From NCBI RefSeq assembly GCF_024868665.1, contig NC_079899.1:213409-277408 (forward strand): a stretch of DNA of 64,000 nt. The letters are read 5' to 3'. The notes under the pieces were generated by a model. The model ran no database searches, was not told the DNA's origin, and was given only the letters and a program-made list of their open reading frames with translations. Source of the stretch: Triplophysa rosa. Taxonomy: Eukaryota; Chordata; Actinopteri; Cypriniformes; Nemacheilidae. The position numbers were made by a program, and so were the translations under genes. This document shows, one piece after another, positions 1 through 11,832 of the stretch; the stretch's first letter is position 1; each line of letters begins with the position of its first letter.

Positions 1-790
1 CAACACTTGGTTTCCTGGCAAATGGTTCTTTCCAAAGGGAATTGGTGGACCGCTCAGGAATAAGCCAGTCGTCTTTAAGCCGTGCAATGCCAGCTGTATG
101 GGACGGGATCATCCGCATGTCTACCAGGTATATAAGGTTCCCATATGATGCAGTTGACCAGCCAAACATTAAAGCGCAATTTGCGGTTTTCCTAATCGGA
201 GCGATCGACTGCACACACATTGCTATAAAGGTGCCAACTGAGGAAAAAGTTGCATATGTGAATCGGAAACATTTCCATTCAATAAAAGTGCAGATAACAT
301 GTGATGCACAAATGTGCCTTAAAAATATTGTGGCAAGGTGGCCTGGGTCAACCCATGATTCATAAATCCTTACAAACAGCATGGTTGGGATGAGGCTCCA
401 AGCTGGCAGGGTGTGCGATGGGTGGCTTCTTGGTGAGTGATGCATTTAAAGTTATGTTTCTATATAAAGTTTTTTTTGTACGTGTAATTATTCAACTGCC
501 CATCAGGAGAACGCTGTTATCCACTAAAGGCCGTGGCTGTTAACTCCCCTCACCAACCCACAAATTGACCGAGAATGATGCCCGTTCTCGCACTCGGTCA
601 GTTGTAGAGTAGGCGTTTGGGCAGCTGAAATGTCGGTGGCACTGCCTTGACAGGACCGGGGGGATGCTGTTATACCGCCCTGCCAAGGTGTGCCGCGTCG
701 TGCTGGCCTGTGGTGTGCTGCACAATGTTGCGCACAGGCATTGCATACCACTTGGTGAGGTGGTGGGTGCCACCTTCCTTCAGGCCATTT
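1..790 (+). pseudogene. PIF/Harbinger transposase (HARBI1-like), 5'-truncated by window edge and broken
   Basis: Reading from the window edge, the frame gives the DDE nuclease of a Harbinger transposase. The first Asp is in the IDCTHI motif (about 208-225) and the second in WPGSTHDS (about 341-361). The frame then continues to CDGWLLG. A normal-looking intron follows: donor GTGAGT at 433, acceptor CATCAG ending at 506. After it come RPWLLTPLTN, SVVE and the conserved FGQLK...CLDRTGGMLLYRPAKV and ACGVLHNVAHR blocks, to about 755. It is dead: a stop follows HDS, a one-base slip lies just after the intron, and a TAG replaces the residue after the catalytic Glu of SVVE. Such transposases cut and paste DNA with 3-bp target duplications. 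Termini were not found, so element limits are unknown. Confidence 0.85.
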
Positions 791-1529
791 TCCTTTCATT
801 TGTTCCTGCACTTACTCACATTATAAACTCCTTCCTGCACACTGACACTTTCCCTACAACACTTAGGCAGGCCTGTGTAACACTGCTGCTAAAAAAGTCC
901 ACCCTAACGCCAGTTTCACAGTGGATGTGTGAGCAGGGCATTCGTGCCGCGTGAACAATGCGTAGGTAGAGCGTTTACAGTGCACGCCCATTGTCATTTC
1001 ACACTGCTAGCGTTTACAGTGCGTACTGCTCTGCCTGGGTAGCACAGTACAACCATGCAAATTCGCATTACGTTATTTTAAGTGCATCAGTGAGCAAATC
1101 TCTTACAGAACACATTCAGAAGACTTATTTTACTGATATAGATTGTACATATGCCGTGTTTTGTGCTCTTTCAGATTAACGTAGTGAAGATCAAAGTTAT
1201 AAATACTGTAAAAAGCAATTGCACTTAAGTTTGTGTTTTGAAAAATACAATACAAGTCAGGACAATAGAGGGTTTACTCACCATATGAGAGGTGATTGAC
1301 AGCATGATGCAATACGCATAACATTAAATAGACGTGTATTATTAATCCTTTAAATTTGCTATTGTGGTTTGGCCAAAATAACTCCTGACAACAGTGTTTC
1401 TGAAGTCAGGGCGACTGTTAAAAACACATTAGACACCACTTACATGCTTTAAAGGTAAAAGTGTTACTTTTTCTTGTCAATCCATCTTCATTTTGACCGT
1501 AAAGAGTGCACTGTCGCTTTAATTTGGCT
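791..1529. other. No gene recognised
   Basis: AT-rich DNA between the Harbinger remnant and a SINE. The short open frames lack recognisable domains. Part of it may be the 3' side of the Harbinger element, but no terminal repeat was identified. Confidence 0.4.
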
Positions 1530-2050
1530 GCCCACTGGAGCTAAGAAGGGCTGAGCATGGTCAGTACCTGGATGGGAGACCTGCTGGGAAAACTAGGTTG
1601 CTGCTTGAAGAGGTGTTAGTGAGGCCAGCAGGGGGTGCTCACCCTCTGGTCTGTGTGGGTCCTAATGCCCCCGTATAGTGACGGGGACACTATACTATCA
1701 AAATCCTTCGGATGAGATGTTTACCTGAGGTCCTGACTCTCTGTGGTCATTTAAAATCCCAGGATGTCCTTCGAATAAGAGTAACGGTGTAACCCTGGCG
1801 TCCTGGCCAAATTCGCCTCTATATATCATGGCCTCCTAAACATCCCCATATGTGCTAATTGGCTTCATAACTCTGTCTCCTCTCCACCAATAAGCTGGTG
1901 TGTGGTGGGCGTTCTGGCGCAATATGGCTGCCATCACATCATCCAGGTTGATGCTGCACATTGGTGGTGCTTGAGGAGATTCCCCAGTTCCATGTAAAGC
2001 GCTTTGAGGACCCAGAAAAGCGCTATATAAATTAAACAAATTATTATTTA
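1530..2050 (+). repeat. 5S rRNA-derived SINE (SINE3-type)
   Basis: The head resembles the 3' half of 5S rRNA: AGCTAAG..GGGCTGAGC at about 1550 and GTACCTGGATGGGAGACC at about 1564-1582, i.e. the box A/intermediate/box C region of the 5S internal promoter. A body with CCAGCAGGGGGTGCTCACC and TCCTTCGGATGAGA follows. It ends in AAGCGCTATATAAATTAAA, a LINE-like tail. This is the arrangement of 5S-headed fish SINEs, transcribed by RNA polymerase III and mobilised by LINE machinery. It is diverged and not a functional 5S gene. Confidence 0.85.
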
Positions 2051-2629
2051 ATTGAGTGTGAACAGAGCAGCAAAAATAGACTTGGCACCGAAAAGATTGC
2101 TGCACTGCTGCTTACGCACCGATTCTGCTACACGAGTATGTGCTGTTTACGTGTGTGGTATGAATGCTCGCATCTGTTAACATGAGCACCGGAAAAATTA
2201 TGTGCTGCTTACATGCTGCTTACATGTGCTATGTGTGAAACTGGTGTAAACCCTGAACTTCTCCATTATCCCTTCTGCCATTCATTTCAAAGGTCCTTGA
2301 GTGAGTTATGTATGACCAACTCTCTTCTTTAGTTGCACACAACAACCTTCTGGACAAAAAATAGTTTGCCTTTAAAAGCGGCCATTCGACGTCAAGTAGA
2401 GACCGCTCTACTGTCTGTGACTGAAGATCTCTGGCAAAAGCAGCCTCCAAATCATCAGTGTGTGCCTGCTGACTCTTCCTATCGGAGCATGCTAAACTTC
2501 TGGTCCAGTCTCTAGTTTTATCTAGACTGGACTAGAGCAGTGCTCTCCTGACCAGCCTTCCAGCACCATCAACGTTCTACAGATGGTCCAGAATGCAGCA
2601 GCAAGACTGTTCTAAAATTAGCTGAAAAG

Positions 2630-2789
2630 GGCTACGGCCCGCGTCCGGACCCCGTCCGGACCCCTGCGAGGGGGCGAGGGCAGCGGGCGCCGCGGCGCCT
2701 AGCGGCTGGCTTAGAACTGGTGCGGACCAGGGGAATCCGACTGTTTAATTAAAACAAAGCATCGCAACGGCCCGCGGTGGGTGTTGACG

Positions 2790-2823
<34 letters not shown>

Positions 2824-2873
2824 AGTGAAGAAATTCAAGGAAGCGCGGGTAAATGGCGGGAGTAACTATGACT
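2630..2873 (+). pseudogene. 28S rRNA gene fragment inserted in an L2-like LINE
   Basis: From about 2688 onward the sequence follows the highly conserved large-subunit rRNA core: CGCCGCGGCGCCTAGCGG, TTAGAACTGGTGCGGACCAG, GAATCCGACTGTTTAATTAA, ACAAAGCATCGC, GATTTCTGCCCAGTGCTCTG and GGGAGTAACTATGACT. The GC-rich block before it (2632-2687) fits a variable expansion segment, and its left limit is less certain. Identity is high but not perfect, so this is a relic and not a working rDNA unit. It stops at TAACTATGACT, a few bases before the known R2 retrotransposon target in 28S. The LINE reading (QNAAAR...LHWLPV) resumes on the far side, and a short CTAC occurs at both junctions. Confidence 0.9.
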
Positions 2874-3092
2874 ACACTTTTGTTCATCAGCCTGCATTGG
2901 CTTCCAGTTTCCATCAGTATTCTATTCCTATCGTACAGTACAACCATCTGCTCTGCTTATGTTCTGCCAATGAATGTCGGCTTGTAACCTTCTCAAAATG
3001 GCACATCATCTGTCATGCTCTTTTTCCAGGACAGTTGGTGGCCCAGAGCTGATAAATCCTTGGTTACTTTCAAGAAACATCCAAAGAATCAC

Positions 3093-4310
3093 CAGAGGTG
3101 GGTAGTAACGCGCTACATTTACTTTGTTACTTTTACTTGAGTAACAGTTTGGAAAATATGTACTTTTTAAGTAAAATTAAAAGTGTGTACTTTTACTCTT
3201 ACTTCAGTAAATTTCTAATAGAAAATCTGTACTTTTACTTCGTTACATAACTTACATTGCGTGACGTTCCTTCGTTCCTTCATTTTAAAATATGCTTTTT
3301 AAAACGCGTTGTTTATTTCAAGGTTGTCGTCTCTTTTAACGGGCATTCCCGAGTGATCGATTCTTTTGAGTCGATTCTTTTGAAAGCATTAATTGAACAA
3401 TGGGCAAAACCATTTGAACAGGCTAATGAATCAGTTCAAATGATTTGTTCAGTTCGCAGCACGATCTGAATCATCTGAAGCAGGATTACTCACTCCTCGT
3501 AGCGCGAAATTTAAGAACACGCAGAACACAAAGAGCGTTGGATGAAGTGGATATTAATCTATATCTATACAATCAAAACGGCAAATGTGTCATATTGTTT
3601 GCCAGCAATGATAAATGCCCGCCATATGCGCGCACCCGCGCGACCTGTTCGTCAGACACAGCAACATGCGCGTTACCTGTCAGACACAGAGACGTGGGCT
3701 TGCAGAAATATACATTTGAAGAACAGAAGGAAGAAAACTTGTTGATGGGCGTGTGGTTCACTGTTTACTGTTTGTTTACAAGTAAAAGCGTTTCACAACA
3801 CACACGTGACACAACACGAGAAAACACGAGCTTTGTTCAAAAATGTGTCTTTCATTTAAGAGAGCACTGCAGATGTTCTAGATCATCTTAGGAAATGCTC
3901 TGAGTTTAGTTCATGCTTTAGTTTGACATGGTCTATTAATCTAAGTAATTTGTGTAAACTACATTGACATCAGGACTAGATGAAATTTACAGAAATGCTT
4001 GTCTCTTCTGTGTTTGTCTATTCTTTAGTCTCTCTAGTATATTGCAAAGATATCTGCTTATGATAATTAAAAATATTGATCAAAATGTAATATTAAAATA
4101 TTGGCATTAATATTTATTTAATGTAGAAGGCCTATATAATCAGATACAAAGTAACTAAGTAACTAGCTACTTGAGTAGTTTTTTTCATTGCATACTTTTT
4201 TACTTTTACTCAAGTAATTTTTAAAATAGTGACTTTTACTTGAGTAACAATTTCTCTAGTTACTTGTACTTTTACTTGAGTAAAGATTTTGGCTACTCTA
4301 CCCACCTCTG
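3093..4310. mobile_element. Non-autonomous hAT-type element (CAGAGGTGGGTAG termini)
   Basis: It begins CAGAGGTGGGTAG and ends CTACCCACCTCTG, a perfect 13-bp terminal inverted repeat. The 8-bp target duplication AGAATCAC lies at 3085-3092 and 4311-4318, which is the hAT signature. Subterminal TTACTTTTACTTGAGTAA motifs are repeated in both orientations. The interior holds no transposase; an open frame at 3445-3891 has no recognisable domain. Confidence 0.92.
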
Positions 4311-4659
4311 AGAATCACCCTTTTCATCAGCATCTGACCCAATACCAACTATCACTTTTTTTGTTCTTTCCATGCTTATACATAAAAAATAAAAATAAAA
4401 ATGCAGTGCTTTAGCAATCTAAGTTTTTGATGCACTTTTTGCTGATGTGATTGCTTCCATTGTTTGACTCATTTTGTAAGTCACTTCGGATAAAAGCATC
4501 CGATAAATGACTAAATGCAAGGTATACTGTATGCGGCCAGCAGCAGTGTAGGCCTTTATAATAGCCATTGAAGAAAACCTAAATGCAACTCTCATTGGCC
4601 TAGCCAATTCTCATTGATGATTTTTGGGCAACATGAATTGCAGATTTGATGTTTAAATA

Positions 4660-4935
4660 AATGGGTGGCTGACCGTGGCAGATCATAATTATCCTTCATA
4701 CCTATTCAATACAGTTGCGAAGTTGACAAAAAGTCGTCAACAGATTTAGATGTTAAATAACAGCACAGTTGCCAATGATTTTATGCACTCAAAAAATGAG
4801 TCCCAAAAAATCCAGGTAGCCTCAAGCCAACTGTGTACATTTCTGGAGGAAAATAGCTTATTTGAAAAATTTCAGTCAGGATTTAGGCCTACCCACAGCA
4901 CAGAGACAGCACTGCTTAAAGTCCAGGTAAAGTGA
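4660..4935 (+). mobile_element. L2-like LINE fragment
   Basis: Translation gives LFNTVAKLTKS (about 4709) and then FLEENSLFEKFQSGFRPTHS and TETALLKVQ (about 4838-4925), matching the region just upstream of, and entering, the reverse transcriptase of L2-group LINEs. It is interrupted by stops and truncated at both ends. Confidence 0.7.
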
Positions 4936-5087
4936 AGTCTGAGAATTGTTTCTAAACACATTATAGATGTTATAAATGTATTGCTGAAACACATTACAAA
5001 GACTCAGAAGTACGGTATGTAGTACTGAATTGTGGAGTTAAACCGTTAAACAGATTTTCACCAATTCTCTGTTCTGTATTTTTTGGG
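4936..5087. other. No gene recognised
   Basis: Short spacer between two LINE copies, AT-rich, with nothing recognisable. Confidence 0.4.
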
Positions 5088-8000
5088 CGGGGCTAAAACG
5101 TGGGTTCGATGACGAAATGGAGCGTCCGAGCATGCATGGCCCCTCCCCTATCACTAGAGCACCTAGCATCAGGTGTTTGCTCAATCATGAGCTCACGGAT
5201 GGCGGCGCCAATGTTGGCTGCGGCTGCAGTGGCTCTGATAGCACCAGTGAATTATAATGATAGTTTGCACAGTTTTAATAGAAATTTTAATAGAAATCGG
5301 CAGCGGAGTTACTACAATATAGTGTACGACCGTCAGCAAGTACTGGACCTGGCAGCAAATAGCAGTTCAGGACACGTAGATACGACCACACTGGAGCTTC
5401 TACGCAGCCTCGGATTGCTATGTCGGCTACATCCTGCAGCCTGTGTTGCAGCAGAACCTCGTACCAGCGTTGTCCGCCACCGGGGGAGACGGAGGCTTTG
5501 TGACAGGAAGCGGAAGCGGGGCTAACAGCTAAACTGAAAGCTAACCCGTACAGATCGCCGCTACCCTCAGTCTTGCTCTCCAACGTTCGTTCCTTGGAGA
5601 GCAAACTGGACCACCTAAAGCTGGATATGACAACCAGACGGGAAACGAGGGACTGTTGCGCCATTATTCTCATGGAGACCTGGCTGAATCCATCCGTACA
5701 GATGACGCCATTAGCATGGAGGGGCTAACAACATTCAGGTCGGACAGAAGCAGCTCTCTCACCGGAAAATCCCGGGGTGGTGGTGTTTGCATATACATCA
5801 AAAATAACTCGTGTACCAACGTAGAGGTGATGTCAAGTCACTGCTCTCCTGATGTGGAACTACTGACGGTGAAATGCAGACCTTTTTATCTACCTCGGGA
5901 ATTCACTGTTATTATCATCACAGCAGTGTATATTCCCCCGAGTGCTTACACAAGAGAAGCTCTGAGCATTCTCTACCGCTCCATCAGTGACCTGCAATCT
6001 ACACATCCAGAGGGGGTTTTCATGGTGGCAGGGGACTTTAATCAGGCCAATATGAAAACTGTATTTCCTCACTTCCACCAGTATGTGAATTTTGCAACTA
6101 GAGGTGAGAATACGCAGGACCGGATTTACAGCAACATCAAAGGGGCATTCAAGGCAGCACCACGCCCCCACCTTGGCTCCTCAGACCATCTCTCTGTGAT
6201 GCTAATTCCTGCATACAAGCCTCTACTGATCAGGAATAAGCCTACTGTGAAACAGGTGAGGGTGTGGCCTGCACGAGCCATGGAAACATTACAGGACTGT
6301 TTCGAGTACACAGACTGGGACATGTTTAAGTCAGCTGCTGAGGACATCCAAGAGTATGAGGAGTCTGTGTCTAAATACATCCAGAAATGCATGGAGGATG
6401 TCAGTGTGGTCAAAAACATCACCACACGGGCCAATGAGAAACCCTGGATGACGAGTGAGGTACGCGCAAGGCTGAAAGCAAGGAACAACGCTTTCAAGTC
6501 TGGTGATATGGTGACTTTGAAAACAGCTAGAGCCAACCTGAACCGGGCTATAAGACTAGCTAAGCGTGCTCATGGACAAAGAGTACAGGATTTCTTCAAT
6601 GACCCCACTAACCCCAGACGGATGTGGCAGGGCATCCAAGCCATCACTGACTACAAGGCCCCACCCTCATCATGTGAGAACAACACCAGCTTCTTGAATG
6701 AGCTAAACAATTATTTTGGGAGGTTAGAGGAACTAAATACCACCACAGCAAAAAAATCCATTCTTCGCCCAGAAGAGCAGACACTCTGCCTGGACCCAGC
6801 TGATGTCCGGAGAACTCTGAGGAAGGTTAATGCCGGAAAGCAGCTGGCCCTGATAACATACCAGGAAAGGTGCTTAAGGAATGTGCTGATCAGCTGGCTG
6901 GGGTTCTCACAGATATTTTTAACATCTCCCTGCACCAGGCTGTGGTACCAACCTGTTTCAAGACTGCCACGATTGTACCGGTACCCAAGAAGACCACTAC
7001 CTCCTCACTCAATGACTACCGCCCAGTAGCACTAACACCTATTATGATGAAGTGCTTCGAGAGGCTGGTAAAGGACCACATGGTTTCCAGACTCCCCCCC
7101 ACATTCGACCCGTACCAGTTTGCTTATCGTCCCAACCGCTCCACAGAGGACGCCATCTCCTCCACACTCCACCGGAGCCTGGAACATCTGGAAGGGAAAA
7201 ACACACATGTGCGGATGCTGTTCCTGGATTTCAGCTCTGCATTCAACACCATCATACCACAACATCTGATAAGCAAACTGGCCCCCCTTGGATTTAGTAC
7301 CCACCTGTGCAATTGGCTGCTTGACTTTCTCACCAACAGACCTCAACGTGTGCGGGTGGGAATAAACGTCTCCAGTGTCATCTCCCTGAGCACCGGTTCC
7401 CCCCAGGGCTGCGTTCTGAGTCCGCTGCTGTTTACGTTGATGACCTATGACTGCTGCGCCAAGTCCACTACTAACCACATCGTGAAGTTTGCAGACGACA
7501 CGACAGTAGTGGGCCTCATCAAGAATAACGATGAACAGGCCTACAGAGAGGAGGTGAAACATCTGGCAGACTGGTGTGAAACCAACAACCTGGTCCTGAA
7601 TGTCTCAAAAACAAAAGAGATGATTGTGGACTTCAGAAAGAACCAGCATAGCCACACTCTTCTCATCATCAATGACTCAGCAGTGGAGATTGTCAGCAGC
7701 ACCAGGTTCCTGGGGGTGCAGATAACCAACTCTCTCACCTGGTCAAACCACACTGGCACTCTTGTAAAGAAGGCCCAGCAGCGTATGCACTTTCTGCGCC
7801 GGATGAGGAGAGTGCACCTACCCGCTCCCATTCTCACCACCTTCTATAGGGGAACTATAGAGAGCATCCTGACCAACTGCATCTCTGTCTGGTCGGCGGC
7901 CTGCAGTGCCTCTGACTGGAAAAGCCTACAGAGGGTGGTGAGGACAGCAGAGAAAATCATCGAGACTTCACTTCCTCCCCTTCAGGACATCGCAAAGAAA

Positions 8001-8525
8001 CGCTGTATGACTAGAGCTCAAAACATCGTTGGGGACCCCTCCCACCCCCACCATGGACTGTTCTCACTGCTGGCCTCTGGAAGGAGATTCCGCAGCCTGC
8101 GGAGCAGAACAACTAGACTCAACAGCAGCTTCTTCCCATATGCCATAAGACTGCTAAACAACGTATAACTATTCCCCATTCCCTCACCCTCCTCACTCAC
8201 ACACCTACCCTAGACCGCTCCCATAGGATCTCTACCCCAAAATTATACTGTGGAATATATTTTATTGTATTATATATATATACTGTATATTATTTTTATT
8301 AATGCAAAAGTTTTTTATACATAGGCAACTACTCTGTGCAATATACATATTATTTCATAGGTTTTATACAAGGTTTCTGTCTCTTTTATATTGCTTATCT
8401 TGTTTTTCTGGGATTGTGTATACTGCCTTCATTTTATTCCTGTTGTGCTATGTGTCAATTGCAACGAAATTTCAGTTTTGATGAAAATCTAAAATGACAA
8501 AATAAAATAAAGTCAAAGTCAAAGT
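5088..8525 (+). mobile_element. APE-type non-LTR retrotransposon (Rex1/CR1-L2 group), near full coding length
   Basis: This segment holds an upstream open frame, an endonuclease domain, a reverse transcriptase, a 3' UTR and a short-unit tail (AAAGTCA repeated, about 8508-8530). The layout is that of LINEs that copy their RNA at a nicked target. The start is only estimated from where a GC-rich leader begins. No target duplication was identified. The clade is assigned from motif flavour ([16 protein letters not shown]-like C-terminus), not from a tree. Confidence 0.85.
5540..8168 (+). pseudogene. LINE endonuclease-reverse transcriptase polyprotein, frameshifted
   Basis: The endonuclease starts in one frame (LLSNVRSLESKLDHLK and ILMETWL, about 5566-5685). 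It shifts near 5690 and continues in the frame of 5656-7029 with RGGGVCIYI, VAGDFNQAN and LGSSDHLSV, the GDFN and SDH catalytic signatures. A second shift near 6840 moves into the frame of 6870-8168. That frame carries the RT blocks [34 protein letters not shown] (catalytic Asp), [13 protein letters not shown] and FADDTTVVG (catalytic DD), then a thumb/C-terminal region ending in a stop before the 3' UTR. An upstream frame (5100-5525) ends in Arg/Lys-rich RKRKRG and probably belongs to the same ancestral ORF. Only about two frameshifts separate it from an intact reading, so the copy is fairly young but not functional as it stands. Confidence 0.9.
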
Positions 8526-9733
8526 CAAGTCAATAACAAGCAAATGGTAACGCAGAAGCAAATGGACGGAGGAGAATCACTGCGCGTGATCGCGATGTGC
8601 TTCAATGAATGATGTTTAATTAACAAATGTCGAGACGAGCACGAGGAGATAATCCACCCGGCTGGTTCGCTATCAGCAATCTCAGCATCTACCTTATCAG
8701 CTCAGGAGAGAACCACTACAAATAGACAAATCTGTCTGTTCACACTTGACTTCTTTTTTGAAGCTGAGTGCTTTTTTAAACGCCAGCACCAGTGTCTTTT
8801 TCTGCAGCTCAGAGTGTCTTTTGAGGTTGAAAAAGGTTAAACTTTTCTAAAAACGTTTCCATAACAACATGCGAGGAACGTGATTGGTCGAGAAGGCTCA
8901 AGCTCGAAAAATAAAATGGCGGCCGAAACCCAGTGGAGTACAGTTTTGTATAAATGTAAGTTCAATTTTTAGTATTGTAGTTTTTAAATATGTGATTGGT
9001 TATAGTAAAGATGCTCTCTGTTTATAATTCAAATAGAATTCTATTACCCTGAATATGAAGCCTGTCTCTCTAAGTTGCCTCTGTGCACAAATGCTATCTT
9101 TGAACATTGCCTGCTGCTATTTGTTACCACAACGCTGCAAGCATTTTTTTTTCGTAAAATTGCGCCATTTTCAACTTTTTCTAGTCAAAAAAGAAGTCAA
9201 ATGTGAACACGGTCTTACCTGCATTCTCTCTACAGTCTTCAAGCATCCCTCCACCACCCCGGCTCCTCACCAAGAGACCGTTTTCTCACGCAGGGCAACA
9301 GGGGAGCGCTCTGGGTTCCGGCTAATACCGGGCCCGGTGCTCTCTCCCTGGACAGGGGGAGAGTACTCAGAGTTTGGAAGAAACTGCCGGGCTCGGAGCC
9401 CACTCCCCAGACAGCACGCCAAATATGCATACCCTTTAACCTGCATTATTATCTGCAAAGGCAAACTCGTGAATTATCTATTGATCAATATCGAGCGCAT
9501 TGACTCGCTCGAATTTGGATTCAAATCCTCCCATAAATCGTATTCACATATAGCCTACTGGGCTGGGGACTCAGGCTGAGCGCTTCGAGTGGGAGTGGCT
9601 TCAGCGCCAACAGCGGACACGCCCCCAGCGTTTGAGAGCAGAGTCCTGCTTATTTTTGATAACTTATTTTATCTACTTGGATGTTTTTTTCTCCATTCAA
9701 ATTTGGCTGGGTGGTTAATAACACACTTTTCTG
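8526..9733. other. No gene recognised; possible old promoter-like or repeat DNA
   Basis: Contains GATTGGTC (inverted CCAAT) at about 8881 followed by AAAATGGCGGC at about 8912, which could be a relic promoter. A 174-codon open frame at 9055-9579 has no domain I recognise. The GC-rich GGGCCCGGTGCTCTCTCCC block at about 9330-9420 looks repeat-derived. Confidence 0.35.
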
Positions 9734-10100
9734 TTGTGTGACCAAATCAGAACACATATTTTAATGTCACTTTACTCGGACTTTAAAATAACTAATGATC
9801 CCCCGTTAGCATCTGATCACTGCGCCATCCCTTTTCTAGTCTTACTAGACCTTAGTGCAGCTTTAGACATAGATCACACCATTCTAATTATTGGACTAAA
9901 AAATTATGTTGGCATTGGTGGTCAGGCATTAGCCTGATTTAACTCCTATTTATCCAATCGGTACCACTCAGTATATGTAAATGGAGAAGTGTAATACAAA
10001 TCTCAGGTTGAATTCGGAGTGCCACAGGGATCAGTTTTAGGCCCCATACTTATTTCATCTTACATGCTTCCCTTAGGAGACATCAGGAAACATAAAGTCT
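9734..10100 (+). mobile_element. L2-like LINE reverse transcriptase fragment
   Basis: Contains ASDHCAIPFLVLLDLSAALD (RT palm Asp motif), IDHTILI, YLSNRYHSVYVNGEV and [15 protein letters not shown], then breaks after PLGDI. Stops lie after QALA and GEV. It is truncated on both sides and lacks the YADD box. Confidence 0.8.
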
Positions 10101-10160
10101 GTTTGTTACAAACAAAAGGATGTTACAAACTGCGCCTTTAAGGTCACATCTTTATTTATT
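10101..10160. repeat. Terminal fragment of a TTAA-type MITE
   Basis: TTACAAACTGCGCCTTTAA at 10122-10140 matches the right end of the TTAA-flanked MITE found complete at 52758-53267. No partner end was found nearby. Confidence 0.45.
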
Positions 10161-10960
10161 ATAGGTTTTTAACATTTATGTCTCTTTTTAACATTTTTGT
10201 GTGTGTTTCCTTGCATCGACAAACAGTCCAATGGAAGGCAGCGGCTCAGGAGGCGGATGAGGGGCAGCCAACAGGAAAGAGGACAGTCTATGGAGACAGT
10301 TAGGGATTCATACCGCAGCCAGGACGGAAGCCCAGGGAGGAGTCGATGAAGGGAGGAGCCATGGTGGAGATGGGGCCGACAACACCAGGGGGCCGACTGA
10401 TGGAGACGGGGGCCAATGGAAGAGGGGCCCAGGATGGAGACGAGCAGACGGAGAGCTAGGGTGACGCTGAGGTTCCGGAGGGAGACTGCAGCGGAGCTGG
10501 AGCAACAGAGGATTAAAGTGGAGCCAGAGGGAGGGAGGAGTCTGACGGAGCCATAGGGTGCAGAGGAATGAGGCATAGCCAGAGGAGTGTAGTCCCGAGG
10601 TGGAGGCAGGTGGACGACGGAGCCCTATGGAGCTGGTGGGGTGACAGGCCATGGTGGAGACGAGGGAGCTAGGAGCCAAGGTGGAGCCGATGGGTCGAAG
10701 GGCCGAGGTGGAGATGAAGCGGGGCCAGTGTAGATTAAGAAGTGCTGGGCGGGACCAGCGGAGATAAAGGAGAAGTGGACGGGACCAGCGGAGACAGGGA
10801 GAGATCGGCGGGACCAGCGGAGACAAAGGAGAGCTGGGCGGGACCAGTGGGGCAGGGAGCATCCAGAATTCCTCCTCATTCACCCAGTCAAAAAAAAGTC
10901 CTGTTGCAGCTCACCCTCATTGGTGTGAGTGTGGGCGGGGCTACACTCCATTTCGTTGAT
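10160..10960 (-). pseudogene. Proline/serine-rich gag-like retroelement remnant
   Basis: Read on the minus strand, an open frame (10883 to 10308) starts near NEEEFWMLPAPLVPP. It continues as tandem PLVPP/SSP/RWSRP-type repeats made of about 30-bp units, then Pro/Ser/Leu-rich sequence with WLLPSSTPPWA. The same composition and the same lead-in (ELDYWLLPPP) occur in the gag-like element at 26779-27955 on the + strand, so these are copies of one retroelement family. No protease or RT is attached. The long open frame reflects low-complexity composition and should not be taken as a host gene. Confidence 0.6.
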
Positions 10961-11594
10961 TTCCACGAGGAGATGCTAACAGCGCCACCCACACTCTTTG
11001 CTCCACACTAACCTACTGCTTAGACAGCTTATGCCCTTTTACACCTAGGCCATCTCGTGCATCCCCTTCTGCCCTCTGGTTATCTGATGTTCTCCGTGAG
11101 CATCGTGCCACGCTCAGGTCTGCTGAGAGAAAGTGGTGCACATCTAAAGAACCTACTGACCTCTCTCTCTCTCAGTCTCTCCTCTCTTCTTTCTCTGCTG
11201 ATGTCTCCTCTGCGAAAACCCAGTACTACCACACTAAAATCAACAACTCTCCTGACCCTCGTACTCTCTTTAAAACCTTCTCTGCTCTTCTAAAACCTTC
11301 TTTCCCCCTCACTTCCATCGGACTTAACAGCTGATGATTTTGCGTCTTTCTTTGTAAAGAAAACGACCACCATCAGCAGTCAATTCTCTGCACCGCCACC
11401 TCTTGACCACCCCCAATCCCCAGACACATGCTCGCTCCTATCTTTCTCTCTCCTATCTGAATACGACGTTTCCAAGGTCATTTCTTCTAACCACCCGACT
11501 ACCTGCCCGCTAGATCCCATCCCCACTCATCTCCTCCAGGCCATCTCTCCATCGGTTGTTCACTCTCTGACCCAGATTATCAATTTGTCTCTCA

Positions 11595-11797
11595 ACTCAA
11601 CTTTATTTATATAGCGCTTTTGCAATTTTCATTGTTACAAAGCAGCTGTACATGAGACACATTGACTACAAGCAAAACAATCAAAGTTGTACCTGCAAAA
11701 ACAAGAAAAGGTTGAAAACACAGAAGACAGACACACCCACACACAAAACACTCCACACACACAACACGCACACGCACCAACACACACAGACACAGAG

Positions 11798-11832
<35 letters not shown>

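Larger units (their letters stand above)
2290..4520 (+). mobile_element. Degenerate L2-like LINE copy carrying two insertions
   Basis: Scattered RT-like pieces occur in order: NNLLDKN.F (about 2340), TALLSVTEDL (about 2405), QNAAARLF (about 2590-2612), then LHWLPV (about 2892) and KSLVTFKKHPKN (about 3050). The copy ends with the LINE tail GTCACTTCGGATAAAAGC..AAATGACTAAATG at about 4478-4518. The line is split by a 28S rRNA fragment (2630-2873) and a hAT MITE (3093-4310). It has an internal deletion and many stops. The closest relative in this window is the L2 copy at 11005-14735. Confidence 0.75.

Noticed and set aside
1530..1615. 5S rRNA gene
   Set aside because: Only the 3' part of 5S is present and it continues into a SINE body with a LINE-like tail.
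9055..9579. 174-codon frame as a coding gene
   Set aside because: No recognisable domain, and the region resembles repeat or promoter-like DNA; kept only as an unassigned stretch.
10308..10883. 191-codon proline-rich minus-strand frame as a host gene
   Set aside because: It is tandem low-complexity sequence shared with the gag-like retroelement at 27.3-27.9 kb.
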